Origin: CAZVCJ01 sp964625745
GTDB lineage: Bacteria; Chloroflexota; Anaerolineae; VGOG01
NCBI GenBank assembly: GCA_964625745.1
Contig: CAZVCJ010000041.1
Coordinates: forward strand, 1 to 28,837
Direction: 5' to 3'
Length of the DNA: 28,837 bases
The translations under genes were made by a program, and so were the position numbers. Under the pieces are notes generated by a model, which saw only the letters and a program-made list of their open reading frames with translations, searched no databases and had not been told where the DNA came from. This document shows, piece by piece, positions 7,736 through 15,556 of the stretch; positions within the stretch are counted from its first letter, which is position 1; the number at the start of each line of letters is the position of its first letter.

Positions 7736-9538
7736 ATGGAATACCCTACCTTGGACCTGGAAACATTGCTAAGAGTCCCCTATGTGGAACCATACACTGG
7801 GTTCGATCTGTCGCCCGATGGAACGCAGCTCGCTTTCTCTTGGAATCCGACCGGCCAGTGGGAGGTTTATCTGATGCCTCTTGATGGATCTACTCCGCCT
7901 CAGCAGATCACCACCGGCCCAGGCGCCAAGTTTGCTCCACGATGGTCGCCCGATGGGAAGCGTCTGGCCTACGTCCTGGATCTGGATGGGGGCGAATGGT
8001 TCGACATCTACGTTTACGATTTCGCCACGGGCCAGCATGGCAACTTAACCCCGGATACTCCTGACGCCATCATGCCCGGCTATTGTTGGTCGCCTGATGG
8101 TTCTTCCATCGCTTTCATATCCGATCGCTCCGGCCGCTTTGACACCTACGTGATGCCCGCCAGCGGCGGCCCTGCCCGCCTGGTGCTCAGCCTCCCCTAT
8201 CCCGATTGGAAGGTCCACTGGTCACCCGATGGCCACTGGCTGGCCGTGGTCACAGTGGCCCGAGGCCAGGACTACTGGACTTTCATCGTGCCGGCGGAGG
8301 GAGGTAAGGCACGCCCTGTCGCCGACACCAGTGGCGCTATCCATGCCAAGGACGCCTCTTGGTCTCCGGATAGCTCGCGCATCGCCTTCGCCTCCAACGT
8401 GCACGGCTACTTCGACATCGGCGTCTACGAATTGGCAACGGGTCAGATCACCTGGGTGACGGAGGGGGATGGAAACAAAGAGCATCCTCACTGGTCGCCT
8501 GACGGTCAACGGCTGGCCTATGTGGTCAGCCACGGCCCGGTGACAGCGCTGGCCGTGCTGGAACTGGAGAGTAGAGCGGAGGTGACCTACCAGGTCGAGC
8601 CAGGCGTTCACTACATGCTTCGCTTCACGCGCGATGGGGCACATCTAGCCTTTGTCTTTGACAGCCCTGACCACCCTTGCGACTTGTGGCTGCTATCCCT
8701 GGCCGATGGCTCTCTACGACAATTGACCAACTCCTTGCCGCCCGATCTGCAGGACGCCCCGTTCACTACGCCGACCCTCATCCGTTACCCCAGCCTGGAC
8801 GGGCAAAGCGTGCCCGCGCTGCTCTACCTGCCCCGGCAAGCCGAAGGGCCTGTCCCTGCGGTGGTGTATGTCCACGGCGGCCCAAACTGGCTGTTCCAGG
8901 TCACCTGGGATCCTCTGGTGCAACAGATGGTCAGCCGGGGGTGGGCGGTGCTGGCCCCCAACTACCGGGGATCCACCGGCTATGGCCGCGAGTGGCAACT
9001 GGCCAATCGCTTCGACCTGGGAGGCGGCGACACAAAGGACGTGGTCGCCGGGGCCGATTATCTGATCAGGCAGGGAATTGCCGACCCTGCCCGCATCGCC
9101 GTCACCGGCCGCAGCTACGGCGGCTATCTGACCATGACCAGCCTGACCCAGTATCCCGACCGCTGGGCGGTTGGCTCTGCGGTGGTGCCCTTCCTCAACT
9201 GGTTCACGTCCCACGCCAACTCACGAGAAGACCTGCAGCACTGGGACCTGGAGAACTTTGGAGACCTAGAAAAGGACTACGACCTGTACTACGAGCGTTC
9301 GCCGTTCTTCTTTCTGGATCGCATCACCGTGCCGGTGCAACTGATCTGTGGAGCCCACGACGTGCGCTGCCCGGCCAGCGAGTCTACCCAGGCCCACGAC
9401 GCGCTAAAGGCGCTGGGGAAACGGTGCGATTTGGTTCTGTATCCTGACGAGGGACACACTTTCCTGAAGACCGAGAACGTGATAGACGCCAAGAAGCGCC
9501 GTGTTGCCTTTCTGGCAGAGATATTGGAAAGGAAATGA
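7736..9538 (+). CDS. S9-family serine peptidase with beta-propeller
   Basis: About 600 residues, cytoplasmic, with no signal peptide. Residues 1-350 hold repeated WSPDG/PD40-type blades forming a beta-propeller that gates access. Residues 370-600 are the alpha/beta-hydrolase domain with VHGGPNW for the oxyanion region, GRSYGGY with Ser460, Asp542 in GAHDVRCP and His574 in DEGHTF. This is the S9C dipeptidyl-peptidase 5/acylaminoacyl-peptidase type, which removes dipeptides or acylated residues from short peptides. A TTG at 7730 overlaps the previous stop, but the ATG at 7736 is preferred; neither has a strong ribosome site, so coupling to the deacylase is likely. Acylaminoacyl specificity would fit the deacylase next door, but that is inference. 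Confidence 0.9.
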   Translation: MEYPTLDLETLLRVPYVEPYTGFDLSPDGTQLAFSWNPTGQWEVYLMPLDGSTPPQQITTGPGAKFAPRWSPDGKRLAYVLDLDGGEWFDIYVYDFATGQHGNLTPDTPDAIMPGYCWSPDGSSIAFISDRSGRFDTYVMPASGGPARLVLSLPYPDWKVHWSPDGHWLAVVTVARGQDYWTFIVPAEGGKARPVADTSGAIHAKDASWSPDSSRIAFASNVHGYFDIGVYELATGQITWVTEGDGNKEHPHWSPDGQRLAYVVSHGPVTALAVLELESRAEVTYQVEPGVHYMLRFTRDGAHLAFVFDSPDHPCDLWLLSLADGSLRQLTNSLPPDLQDAPFTTPTLIRYPSLDGQSVPALLYLPRQAEGPVPAVVYVHGGPNWLFQVTWDPLVQQMVSRGWAVLAPNYRGSTGYGREWQLANRFDLGGGDTKDVVAGADYLIRQGIADPARIAVTGRSYGGYLTMTSLTQYPDRWAVGSAVVPFLNWFTSHANSREDLQHWDLENFGDLEKDYDLYYERSPFFFLDRITVPVQLICGAHDVRCPASESTQAHDALKALGKRCDLVLYPDEGHTFLKTENVIDAKKRRVAFLAEILERK

Positions 9539-9552
9539 AGAGGAGCACTGAT

Positions 9553-10968
9553 ATGGTTCGGCTGACCGTTTTAACCGACGAAGAAGTGGAGGCGATTCAC
9601 CAGGCTACGCTACGCATCTTAAGTGAGGTCGGCATTGTGCTAACCCAGCCGGAGGCCTGCGAGGTTCTGGCCGGGGCGGGAGCCATGGTGCGAGACGACC
9701 GGGTCCTTTTGCCACCTGACGTGGTTGAGAGGGTCGTGGCTCAGTGCCCGCGAGTGGTGAACGTCCGTGGTCGGAGTGGAGATACCGTGACTCTGGGGGG
9801 CGGCGATCTGCACTGGCACAACCTGGGCGGTGCGCGCGACGTCTACGATCCCCGCACGGGCCAACGCCGCCCTGCCACGGCGCAGGACGTGCGCGACAGC
9901 GCCCGCCTTCTCGACGCGCTGGATGGCGTCACCACCATCACCCCCTTCTTCACCCCCCAGGACGTGCCTGGGCCGCTGATGTCCCTGGCGATGTATCGGC
10001 ACACTCTGCCCCACACCACCAAGCCGGTTCAAGGGCCAGGCGCACAGACCGCCGCCGAGGTGCGCTACGTCGCCCGCATGGCTGCTGTCGTTGGGCCGCC
10101 CGCTGAGGTGCTCACCCTGGGCATATCCCCCATCAGCCCGCTGACCTTCCCCGACGATGTGGTGGAGGCGATGATGGAAACCGCCCGGTTGGGAGTGCCG
10201 CTGGGGCCGCTGCCCTGTCCCAGTGCCGGAGCCACCGCGCCGATGTCGCTGGCCGGGTCGCTGGCGCAGCAGAACGCGGAGGTGTTGGCCTCGGTGGTAT
10301 TGGCGCAGTTGGTGCACCCAGGGCTGCCCATCGTTTATTGCGGACGGCTGGCCATGATGGAGCCCAGGACGGGGGTCTCGGTGTGGGGAGGAGTGGAGTT
10401 GGGGCTGGCCTCTGCCGCGACGGTGCAGCTCGGCCACCGCTATGGCCTGCCCGTCAACGTCTACGGGCTGTCCACCAACGCCCACACGCTGGATCTTCAG
10501 AGCGGCTACGAGCGGGCCCTCAACGCCGCCATCCCAGCGCTGGCCGGCGCAGACGAGCTGTCTGGCATCGGCGAGATGGCGGCGGGCGTGGCCAGTTCCT
10601 ACGCCCAAATGGTCTGTGACAACGAGATTGCCGCCAGCGTCCGTCGGCTGCGGCGAGGCTTCGCGGCGGACCAGGACGCGCTGGCAGTGGAAGTCATTGC
10701 CGCAGTGATGGACGGCTCGCGTAACTTTTTGGACCAACGGCACACTGTGCGTTACCTGCGGGCAGGGGAGGTGTTTTACACACACCTGGCAGAACGGCGC
10801 GCTTGGGAGGAGTGGGGTCAGGCAGGTCGTGAAGGCATGGCCGAGCGGGCACAGGCCGAGGCCGAACGACTACTGGCTGAGCACGAGGTCCCGCCTCTGA
10901 CGGAAGATCAGGGGCGAGAACTGGCAGAGATCATGCAGGAGGTCGAGCGAGAGTTAGTCGCTGGCTGA
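9553..10968 (+). CDS. MttB-family (non-pyrrolysine) methylamine/betaine:corrinoid methyltransferase homologue
   Basis: About 471 residues of the trimethylamine methyltransferase MttB superfamily, which forms a TIM-barrel and moves a methyl group from a quaternary or tertiary amine to a corrinoid protein. The frame has no internal amber codon, so it belongs with members lacking pyrrolysine, some of which act on glycine betaine or similar compounds. An ATG at 9535 overlaps the peptidase stop, but the ATG at 9553 has AGGAG seven bases upstream and is preferred. No corrinoid-binding partner or reductive activase is in the window, so the methyl acceptor must be encoded elsewhere or the activity differs. 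Its place between two amide hydrolases suggests an N-methylated or betaine-like substrate. Confidence 0.85.
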   Translation: MVRLTVLTDEEVEAIHQATLRILSEVGIVLTQPEACEVLAGAGAMVRDDRVLLPPDVVERVVAQCPRVVNVRGRSGDTVTLGGGDLHWHNLGGARDVYDPRTGQRRPATAQDVRDSARLLDALDGVTTITPFFTPQDVPGPLMSLAMYRHTLPHTTKPVQGPGAQTAAEVRYVARMAAVVGPPAEVLTLGISPISPLTFPDDVVEAMMETARLGVPLGPLPCPSAGATAPMSLAGSLAQQNAEVLASVVLAQLVHPGLPIVYCGRLAMMEPRTGVSVWGGVELGLASAATVQLGHRYGLPVNVYGLSTNAHTLDLQSGYERALNAAIPALAGADELSGIGEMAAGVASSYAQMVCDNEIAASVRRLRRGFAADQDALAVEVIAAVMDGSRNFLDQRHTVRYLRAGEVFYTHLAERRAWEEWGQAGREGMAERAQAEAERLLAEHEVPPLTEDQGRELAEIMQEVERELVAG

Positions 10969-11000
10969 CAATGTCATATCTACAAGCAACGGAGGTCATA

Positions 11001-12095
11001 ATGGTAGCGAAACCTGTTCCCGTCATCGAGGTCAGCGGCACACATCGCGAAGTGGGTCAACAAATCGGCGAAAAGATGAAGCCTCAGTTGCAGCGCATAA
11101 TCCCACGTTTGCGCGAGCAACTGCCCCCAGGCGTGGAGTGGAAGGACATACTGCTCAAGGGCCGCCTTTGTCTCGCTCACAGCCGTGCCGCTTACCCGCA
11201 GTTTGTGGAGGAGCTGGAGGGCATTGCCGAAGCGGCCGAGTTGCCCTTTGAAGAAGTCTTTCTGGAGATCAGTGAGGAGCTATGGGAACCGGCGGCGTGG
11301 CACGCCGATTTCCCCACCTTAGCCACGGGCTGCACCGATTTCGCTGCCCGGGGTCAGGCCACTATCAGCAGTGCTACCCTGGTGGCCCACACCAACGATC
11401 TCCCTCCCGATGCCGAAGAGGATCTGGTAATCCTGAGAGTACAGGCCGGAGACGAACCTGAGTTCCTTGGGGTGTCCGTCGCCGGGCTGGGCTTTAGCGC
11501 CGGGTTCAACGCGGCCGGCATCAGCATGACCGGCAACGCGGTCTCGTGTAGCGATATACGCCCTGGTGTGCCGCGCATGCTGATCACCCGTGCCATCCTG
11601 GCCGCGCGGCGTTTGGGGGAGGCAATGGACGCCTGTTTGCTACCCCTTCGCGCATCGAACTATAATAACGTCGTCGCCGACGCCAATGGTGAGATTTATA
11701 GCATGGAAGGGTCGGCCACCGACTGTGAGCCAATCTACATTGACGAAAACATCATGGCCCACGCCAACCACTACCTCAGCCTGCCCATGCGCCGATATGA
11801 GGCACACCGCAACTACATTGGCGGTTCGATCATCCGTTACAATCGCGCCATGCGGCTATTGCGCGAGAACTATGGCCGCTTGTCGCCGGAACTGTTCCAA
11901 AAGCTGCTGGCCGATCACGCCAACTATCCGAACTCCATTTGCAAGCACGCCGGCACGACGGTGACGGTGTTCAGCATCATCGTCAATCTAAACGAGCTGC
12001 GTGCCTGGATCGGGCGGGGGCGTCCGTGTGAGGCAACTTACACAGAACACACCCTGGACCCCTGGACGCCGCCGGAGGACTGGCCCAGGCCATGA
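11001..12095 (+). CDS. C45-family Ntn hydrolase (penicillin acyltransferase-like)
   Basis: About 364 residues resembling acyl-CoA:6-aminopenicillanate acyltransferase and other peptidase family C45 proteins. These self-cleave before an internal cysteine that becomes the N-terminal nucleophile. Here the site is Gly-Cys111 in ATGCTDF, followed by conserved HTND and GFNAAGISMTGNA segments. The ATG at 11001 with GGAGG at 10991-10995 is preferred over the ATG at 10971. Family members hydrolyse or form amide bonds on varied substrates; many bacterial members are uncharacterised. It ends the run of amide-acting genes that begins with the deacylase at 6084. Substrate unknown. Confidence 0.85.
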   Translation: MVAKPVPVIEVSGTHREVGQQIGEKMKPQLQRIIPRLREQLPPGVEWKDILLKGRLCLAHSRAAYPQFVEELEGIAEAAELPFEEVFLEISEELWEPAAWHADFPTLATGCTDFAARGQATISSATLVAHTNDLPPDAEEDLVILRVQAGDEPEFLGVSVAGLGFSAGFNAAGISMTGNAVSCSDIRPGVPRMLITRAILAARRLGEAMDACLLPLRASNYNNVVADANGEIYSMEGSATDCEPIYIDENIMAHANHYLSLPMRRYEAHRNYIGGSIIRYNRAMRLLRENYGRLSPELFQKLLADHANYPNSICKHAGTTVTVFSIIVNLNELRAWIGRGRPCEATYTEHTLDPWTPPEDWPRP

Positions 12096-12114
12096 TTGAG
12101 CCAGGAGCTGTCAA

Positions 12115-13956
12115 ATGCTGAGCAGAATCAAACATCTATTGGTTGGCCCCCCATTAGCCACTCAACAACTGGGGCACGAGCGATTGAACAAAATACGCGC
12201 GCTGGCTGCATTTTCGCCCGACGCGCTCTCGTCCATCGCCTATGCCAACCAGGAAATCTATCTTGGGCTGATCGTCGCGGGGAGCGCCGGCTTGGCCCTG
12301 TCGCTGCCCATTGGGTTGGTCATCATAGGACTTTTGACCATCGTCGCCCTCTCCTACTTCCAGACGATCCATGGTTATCCTTCTGGTGGCGGCTCGTACA
12401 TCGTGGCCCGCGAGAACCTGGGCACGTTGCCGGGCCTGGTCACGGCGGCTGCACTGCTCATAGATTACGTACTGACCGCCGCGGTGAGCCTGGCCGCCGG
12501 TGTGGCCGCGATTGCCTCAGCATTTCCTGCGCTGTGGCCCCATCGTATCATTCTGGCACTCCTGCTTCTGCTCATCGTCACCCTGGCCAACCTGCGAGGC
12601 CTGCGTGAGACGGGCACCCTGATGGCCGTCCCGGTCTACCTGTTCCTGTTCACCTACCTGCCCATGCTGGCCTACGGCGTGGTGCGCTTCCTGGTGGATG
12701 GAGCGGGGGCACTGGCCGCTGTTGCCCCGCCTCCGAGCGAACCGCTGACGGCGTTCCTGGTGTTGCACACCTTCTCGGCTGGCTGCACAGCGCTGACCGG
12801 GATCGAGGCCATCAGCAACGGAGTGCCCACCTTTCGGCCTCCTGAGGCCAAGAACGCGGGACGGACGTTGATGGTCATGGCCTTATTGATGGGCCTGCTA
12901 TTCCTGGGCAGTATCGGGCTGACGCAGGGCCTGGCCGTGGTCGCTGGGCCAGGGGAGACCATCCTCTCCGCGTTGGCGCGGCAGTTGCTGGGTGGCGGGC
13001 CGGCCTACGTGCTGATCCAGGTCGGTACGATGCTGATTCTGGCCGTGGCAGCCAACACTAGTTTTGCTGGCTTCCCCCGCCTGGCAGCAATCCTGGCAAT
13101 GGATGGCTTCCTGCCACACCAACTGACCGGTTTGGGGGACCGACTGGTGTTCGCCAACGGCATCTCGCTTCTGGGAGTGGCGGCCGGTGTGCTGATCGTC
13201 GCCTTTGGCGGTGATAGCCACGCCTTGATTCCCCTATTTGCCGTGGGTGTATTCCTGGCCTTCACCCTATCCCAAGCAGGCATGGTGGTCCATTGGTGGC
13301 GCGAGCAGGGAAGGGGATGGCGGCTGAAAGCAGCTTTCAACGGCCTGGGAGCCCTGGCGACAGGGACAACACTGCTCGTCGTTGGCGTTAGCAAGTTCGG
13401 CCAAGGAGCCTGGATCACCATCCTGCTGATCCCAGTGCTGGTCGCTGGTTTCCTCAGAGTCCGCACCCACTACCGCATGGTCGCTCAGCAGCTCTCGCTG
13501 GATGGGGTGCCTCCCCCAATCACACCCTCTCCACATCATCCGCGAGTGATTATCCCCATCTCCGGCGTCCATCGTGGGATCTTTGACGCTGTCAACTTTG
13601 CCCGGTCCATCTCCGAGGACGTGACCGCCGTGTACGTCGAGCTGGAGCCAGGCGCCGGACAGCGTATCCGCGAGAAATGGGAGCACTGGTGGCCGGATGT
13701 GCCACTGGCGGTCTTGTCTTCTCCTTATCGCTCCGTCGTGGGGCCACTGCTAGCCTTTCTTGACGAGACCGACCGGCAGCACCATGATGGGCAGCTCGCC
13801 ACGGTGGTTTTGCCCGAATTCGTCCCGGCCCGATGGTGGGAGAACCTGTTGCATAACCAGACGGCCTGGCTCATCAAGGCCGCGCTGCTTTACCGCCGAC
13901 GATACCTGGGCTTTCAACGGACGATCATAGATGTCCCGTATCATCTTAAACGCTAA
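12115..13956 (+). CDS. KimA-like APC-superfamily potassium importer
   Basis: A 613-residue permease with about 12 membrane helices and a cytoplasmic C-terminal domain of the universal-stress-protein fold (from about residue 475). It matches Bacillus subtilis KimA (YdaO) in length and layout. Residues recalled as lining the KimA K+ site occur at the same numbers or two off: Asp36 and Tyr43 in SPDALSSIAY, Asp117 and Thr121 in LIDYVLT, Thr228 and Glu231 in LTGIEA. KimA is a proton-coupled K+ importer inhibited by cyclic di-AMP. The ATG at 12115 follows CCAGGAGC 19 bases after the preceding stop, so a ydaO-type riboswitch cannot fit between them. An amino-acid permease is the alternative, less likely. 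Confidence 0.8.
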   Translation: MLSRIKHLLVGPPLATQQLGHERLNKIRALAAFSPDALSSIAYANQEIYLGLIVAGSAGLALSLPIGLVIIGLLTIVALSYFQTIHGYPSGGGSYIVARENLGTLPGLVTAAALLIDYVLTAAVSLAAGVAAIASAFPALWPHRIILALLLLLIVTLANLRGLRETGTLMAVPVYLFLFTYLPMLAYGVVRFLVDGAGALAAVAPPPSEPLTAFLVLHTFSAGCTALTGIEAISNGVPTFRPPEAKNAGRTLMVMALLMGLLFLGSIGLTQGLAVVAGPGETILSALARQLLGGGPAYVLIQVGTMLILAVAANTSFAGFPRLAAILAMDGFLPHQLTGLGDRLVFANGISLLGVAAGVLIVAFGGDSHALIPLFAVGVFLAFTLSQAGMVVHWWREQGRGWRLKAAFNGLGALATGTTLLVVGVSKFGQGAWITILLIPVLVAGFLRVRTHYRMVAQQLSLDGVPPPITPSPHHPRVIIPISGVHRGIFDAVNFARSISEDVTAVYVELEPGAGQRIREKWEHWWPDVPLAVLSSPYRSVVGPLLAFLDETDRQHHDGQLATVVLPEFVPARWWENLLHNQTAWLIKAALLYRRRYLGFQRTIIDVPYHLKR

Positions 13957-14073
13957 ATCACCTGTTTCAAGTTGCAGTATCTCAAAGTTCCGCCGGAGGC
14001 AGTAGGCAAGTCGCTCATTTGGCGGTCTTCAGTCGAGGAGGGTCCCCTCCAGAGAGCGGAGCAAGACGCAAAA
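13957..14073. other. Intergenic segment after the KimA-like gene
   Basis: About 120 bases with no gene. A short GGAGG/CCTCC inverted repeat lies near 14037-14050 without a T-run, so it is at best a weak terminator for the upstream gene. Confidence 0.4.
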
Positions 14074-14102
14074 TTGACAATATTGAGAAGACGTAGTACA
14101 AT
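14074..14102 (+). promoter_or_regulatory. Sigma-70-type promoter TTGACA-N17-TACAAT
   Basis: A perfect -35 hexamer TTGACA at 14074-14079 is followed, after exactly 17 bases, by TACAAT at 14097-14102. Transcription would start near 14109, at the foot of a hairpin, leaving a leader of about 170 bases before the MgtE-N/CBS gene at 14278. This is the best promoter match I see in the window. Confidence 0.75.
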
Positions 14103-14108
14103 TAGCTA

Positions 14109-14131
14109 GAGTGGCCTCTGGGGGGCCACTC
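14109..14131 (+). promoter_or_regulatory. Hairpin at the predicted 5' end of the leader
   Basis: GAGTGGCC (14109-14116) pairs perfectly with GGCCACTC (14124-14131) around a seven-base loop. The following CTTTGAGTTT is only mildly T-rich. It could protect the 5' end, act as an early terminator, or form half of a switch with the hairpin at 14251, since AGTGG and CCACT occur in both. Confidence 0.55.
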
Positions 14132-14250
14132 TTTGAGTTTGGGCAGATTCTTTCGGCGGAATCCACTTGACATGATCCCATTGGGGACGGGCTTCCGCTG
14201 CCTGGATGACTGTTCCCGCGTTGTGGCAACTGGCCAAGGCTCACAGATTT

Positions 14251-14265
14251 AGTGGGCGACCCACT
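14251..14265 (+). promoter_or_regulatory. Hairpin directly upstream of the ribosome site
   Basis: AGTGGG-CGA-CCCACT is a six-base-pair stem with a three-base loop that ends where the AGGAG of the next gene (14266-14270) begins. Its arms could also pair with the arms of the 14109 hairpin, so mutually exclusive structures are possible. No known riboswitch consensus (M-box, yybP-ykoY) is recognisable. Confidence 0.45.
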
Positions 14266-14277
14266 AGGAGATGAACA

Positions 14278-15534
14278 GTGCCCTACCTGAGCAACCTGAT
14301 AGACAAGCCCGTTACAGACGTAGATAGCGAACCTGTCGGTCGCCTGAAAGACCTGATCGCCTCCCTCCGAGGCAGAATGCCTCATCCCAGGATTGTTGCG
14401 CTCGTGGTCAAGCGAGCCGGCGGCACCTTCCTGGTCCCGCTCTCTGACGTGGCCGTGCTCGTCGCCCCGGTGATCCCGCTTGCCCGGCGTCTTCAGGACA
14501 TTGCTCCCTACGAACCGGGGGAACAAGACCTGTACCTGGCGCGGGATGTACTCGACAAACAGATCATAGATACGAATGGGATGCGTGTGGTGCGCGTCAA
14601 CGACCTGGAACTGATGCGCGTCAACCATCATTTCTACGTTGCCAACGTGGACATCGGCGGGTTGGGGCTCCTGCGGCGTCTGGGGTTGGCGAATATAGCG
14701 CAAAAGCTCAGCAGCCGCTTGGGGCGAGAGCTGCCACCGAGCATCATCCCCTGGGACGCTGTGGAGCTGTTGCCTGGCGATCAGCCAATGCGGCTAAAGG
14801 TTCCCAGCGACAAGATCGCCGAACTGCACCCGGCCGATCTGGCCGAGATCATCAGTGATCTTAGTCGTGTCGAAGGCAGCAGATTCCTGGAATCGCTCGA
14901 CGTGAAAACACTGGCCGATACGCTGGAAGAGGTCGAGCCGGACTTCCAGGCCAGCCTGGTTGAGACGATGCCCGACGAGAAGGTGGCCGATGTTCTGGAG
15001 GAGATGGCTCCCGACGAAGCGGCCGACCTGCTGGCCGAGCTGCCTGAAGACCGCAGCCAGGAACTCATTAAGCTGATGGAGCCCGAAGAGGCCGAGGACG
15101 TTCGCAAGTTGTTGGCCTACCCGGAGGATACGGCAGGCGGGATTATGAACACCGAGTTCATCGCTATCCGCCCCGACCTCACGGCGGAACAGGCCATCTC
15201 CATCCTGCGCGAGACAGCGCATGAGGCTGAAACGGTCTTCTACATTTACGTGACTGACAGTGAAGATCACCTGTTGGGCGTGTTCTCGCTGAGCGATCTG
15301 GTGCTGGCCAGGCCCCAAACGCCTGTGACCGAGTTTATGCAACGTCGCGTCGTCAGTGTCAATCTGCTCGACGGCCAGGATGAGGTGGCGCAGCTTGTCG
15401 CCAAGTACAACCTGTTGGCCGTGCCTGTCGTGGACAAGGAGGAGCGGATGCACGGCATCGTCACGGCCGACGATGCATTGGACAAGATCATCCCAACCAA
15501 ATGGAAGAAACGCCTGCCCCGCCTGTACCACTGA
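14278..15534 (+). CDS. PRC-barrel, MgtE-N and CBS-pair protein (soluble Mg2+ sensor-like)
   Basis: 418 residues with no membrane segment. Residues 1-170 contain two PRC-barrel-like stretches, 178-285 are the helical MgtE N-terminal domain (HPADLAEII, then acidic repeats with PDEAADLL) and 290-410 are a CBS pair. In true MgtE these domains sense cytoplasmic Mg2+ and gate the channel, but the MgtE membrane domain is missing here. The Nramp-related transporter starts 22 bases later, so this protein probably gates or senses for it. The start is GTG at 14278 with AGGAG seven bases upstream; the ATG at 14271 is out of frame. It is preceded by a clear promoter and structured leader. Confidence 0.85.
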   Translation: MPYLSNLIDKPVTDVDSEPVGRLKDLIASLRGRMPHPRIVALVVKRAGGTFLVPLSDVAVLVAPVIPLARRLQDIAPYEPGEQDLYLARDVLDKQIIDTNGMRVVRVNDLELMRVNHHFYVANVDIGGLGLLRRLGLANIAQKLSSRLGRELPPSIIPWDAVELLPGDQPMRLKVPSDKIAELHPADLAEIISDLSRVEGSRFLESLDVKTLADTLEEVEPDFQASLVETMPDEKVADVLEEMAPDEAADLLAELPEDRSQELIKLMEPEEAEDVRKLLAYPEDTAGGIMNTEFIAIRPDLTAEQAISILRETAHEAETVFYIYVTDSEDHLLGVFSLSDLVLARPQTPVTEFMQRRVVSVNLLDGQDEVAQLVAKYNLLAVPVVDKEERMHGIVTADDALDKIIPTKWKKRLPRLYH

Positions 15535-15556
15535 TCTTACAAGGAGGCGATCCATA

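Noticed and set aside
9640..10785. Long minus-strand open frame (about 380 codons), with similar ones at 6606-7724 and 23678-24826
   Set aside because: They mirror well-identified + strand genes, are His/Gly/Arg-rich in a way typical of reading GC-rich genes backwards, and contain no family motifs.
9553..10968. Pyrrolysine-containing trimethylamine methyltransferase
   Set aside because: The frame is continuous with no in-frame TAG, so the pyrrolysine subgroup is excluded.
12096..12114. ydaO-type riboswitch for the KimA-like gene
   Set aside because: Only 19 bases separate the genes, far too few for the aptamer.
14109..14277. M-box or yybP-ykoY metal riboswitch in the leader
   Set aside because: Hairpins are present but I cannot find the conserved loops of either class.
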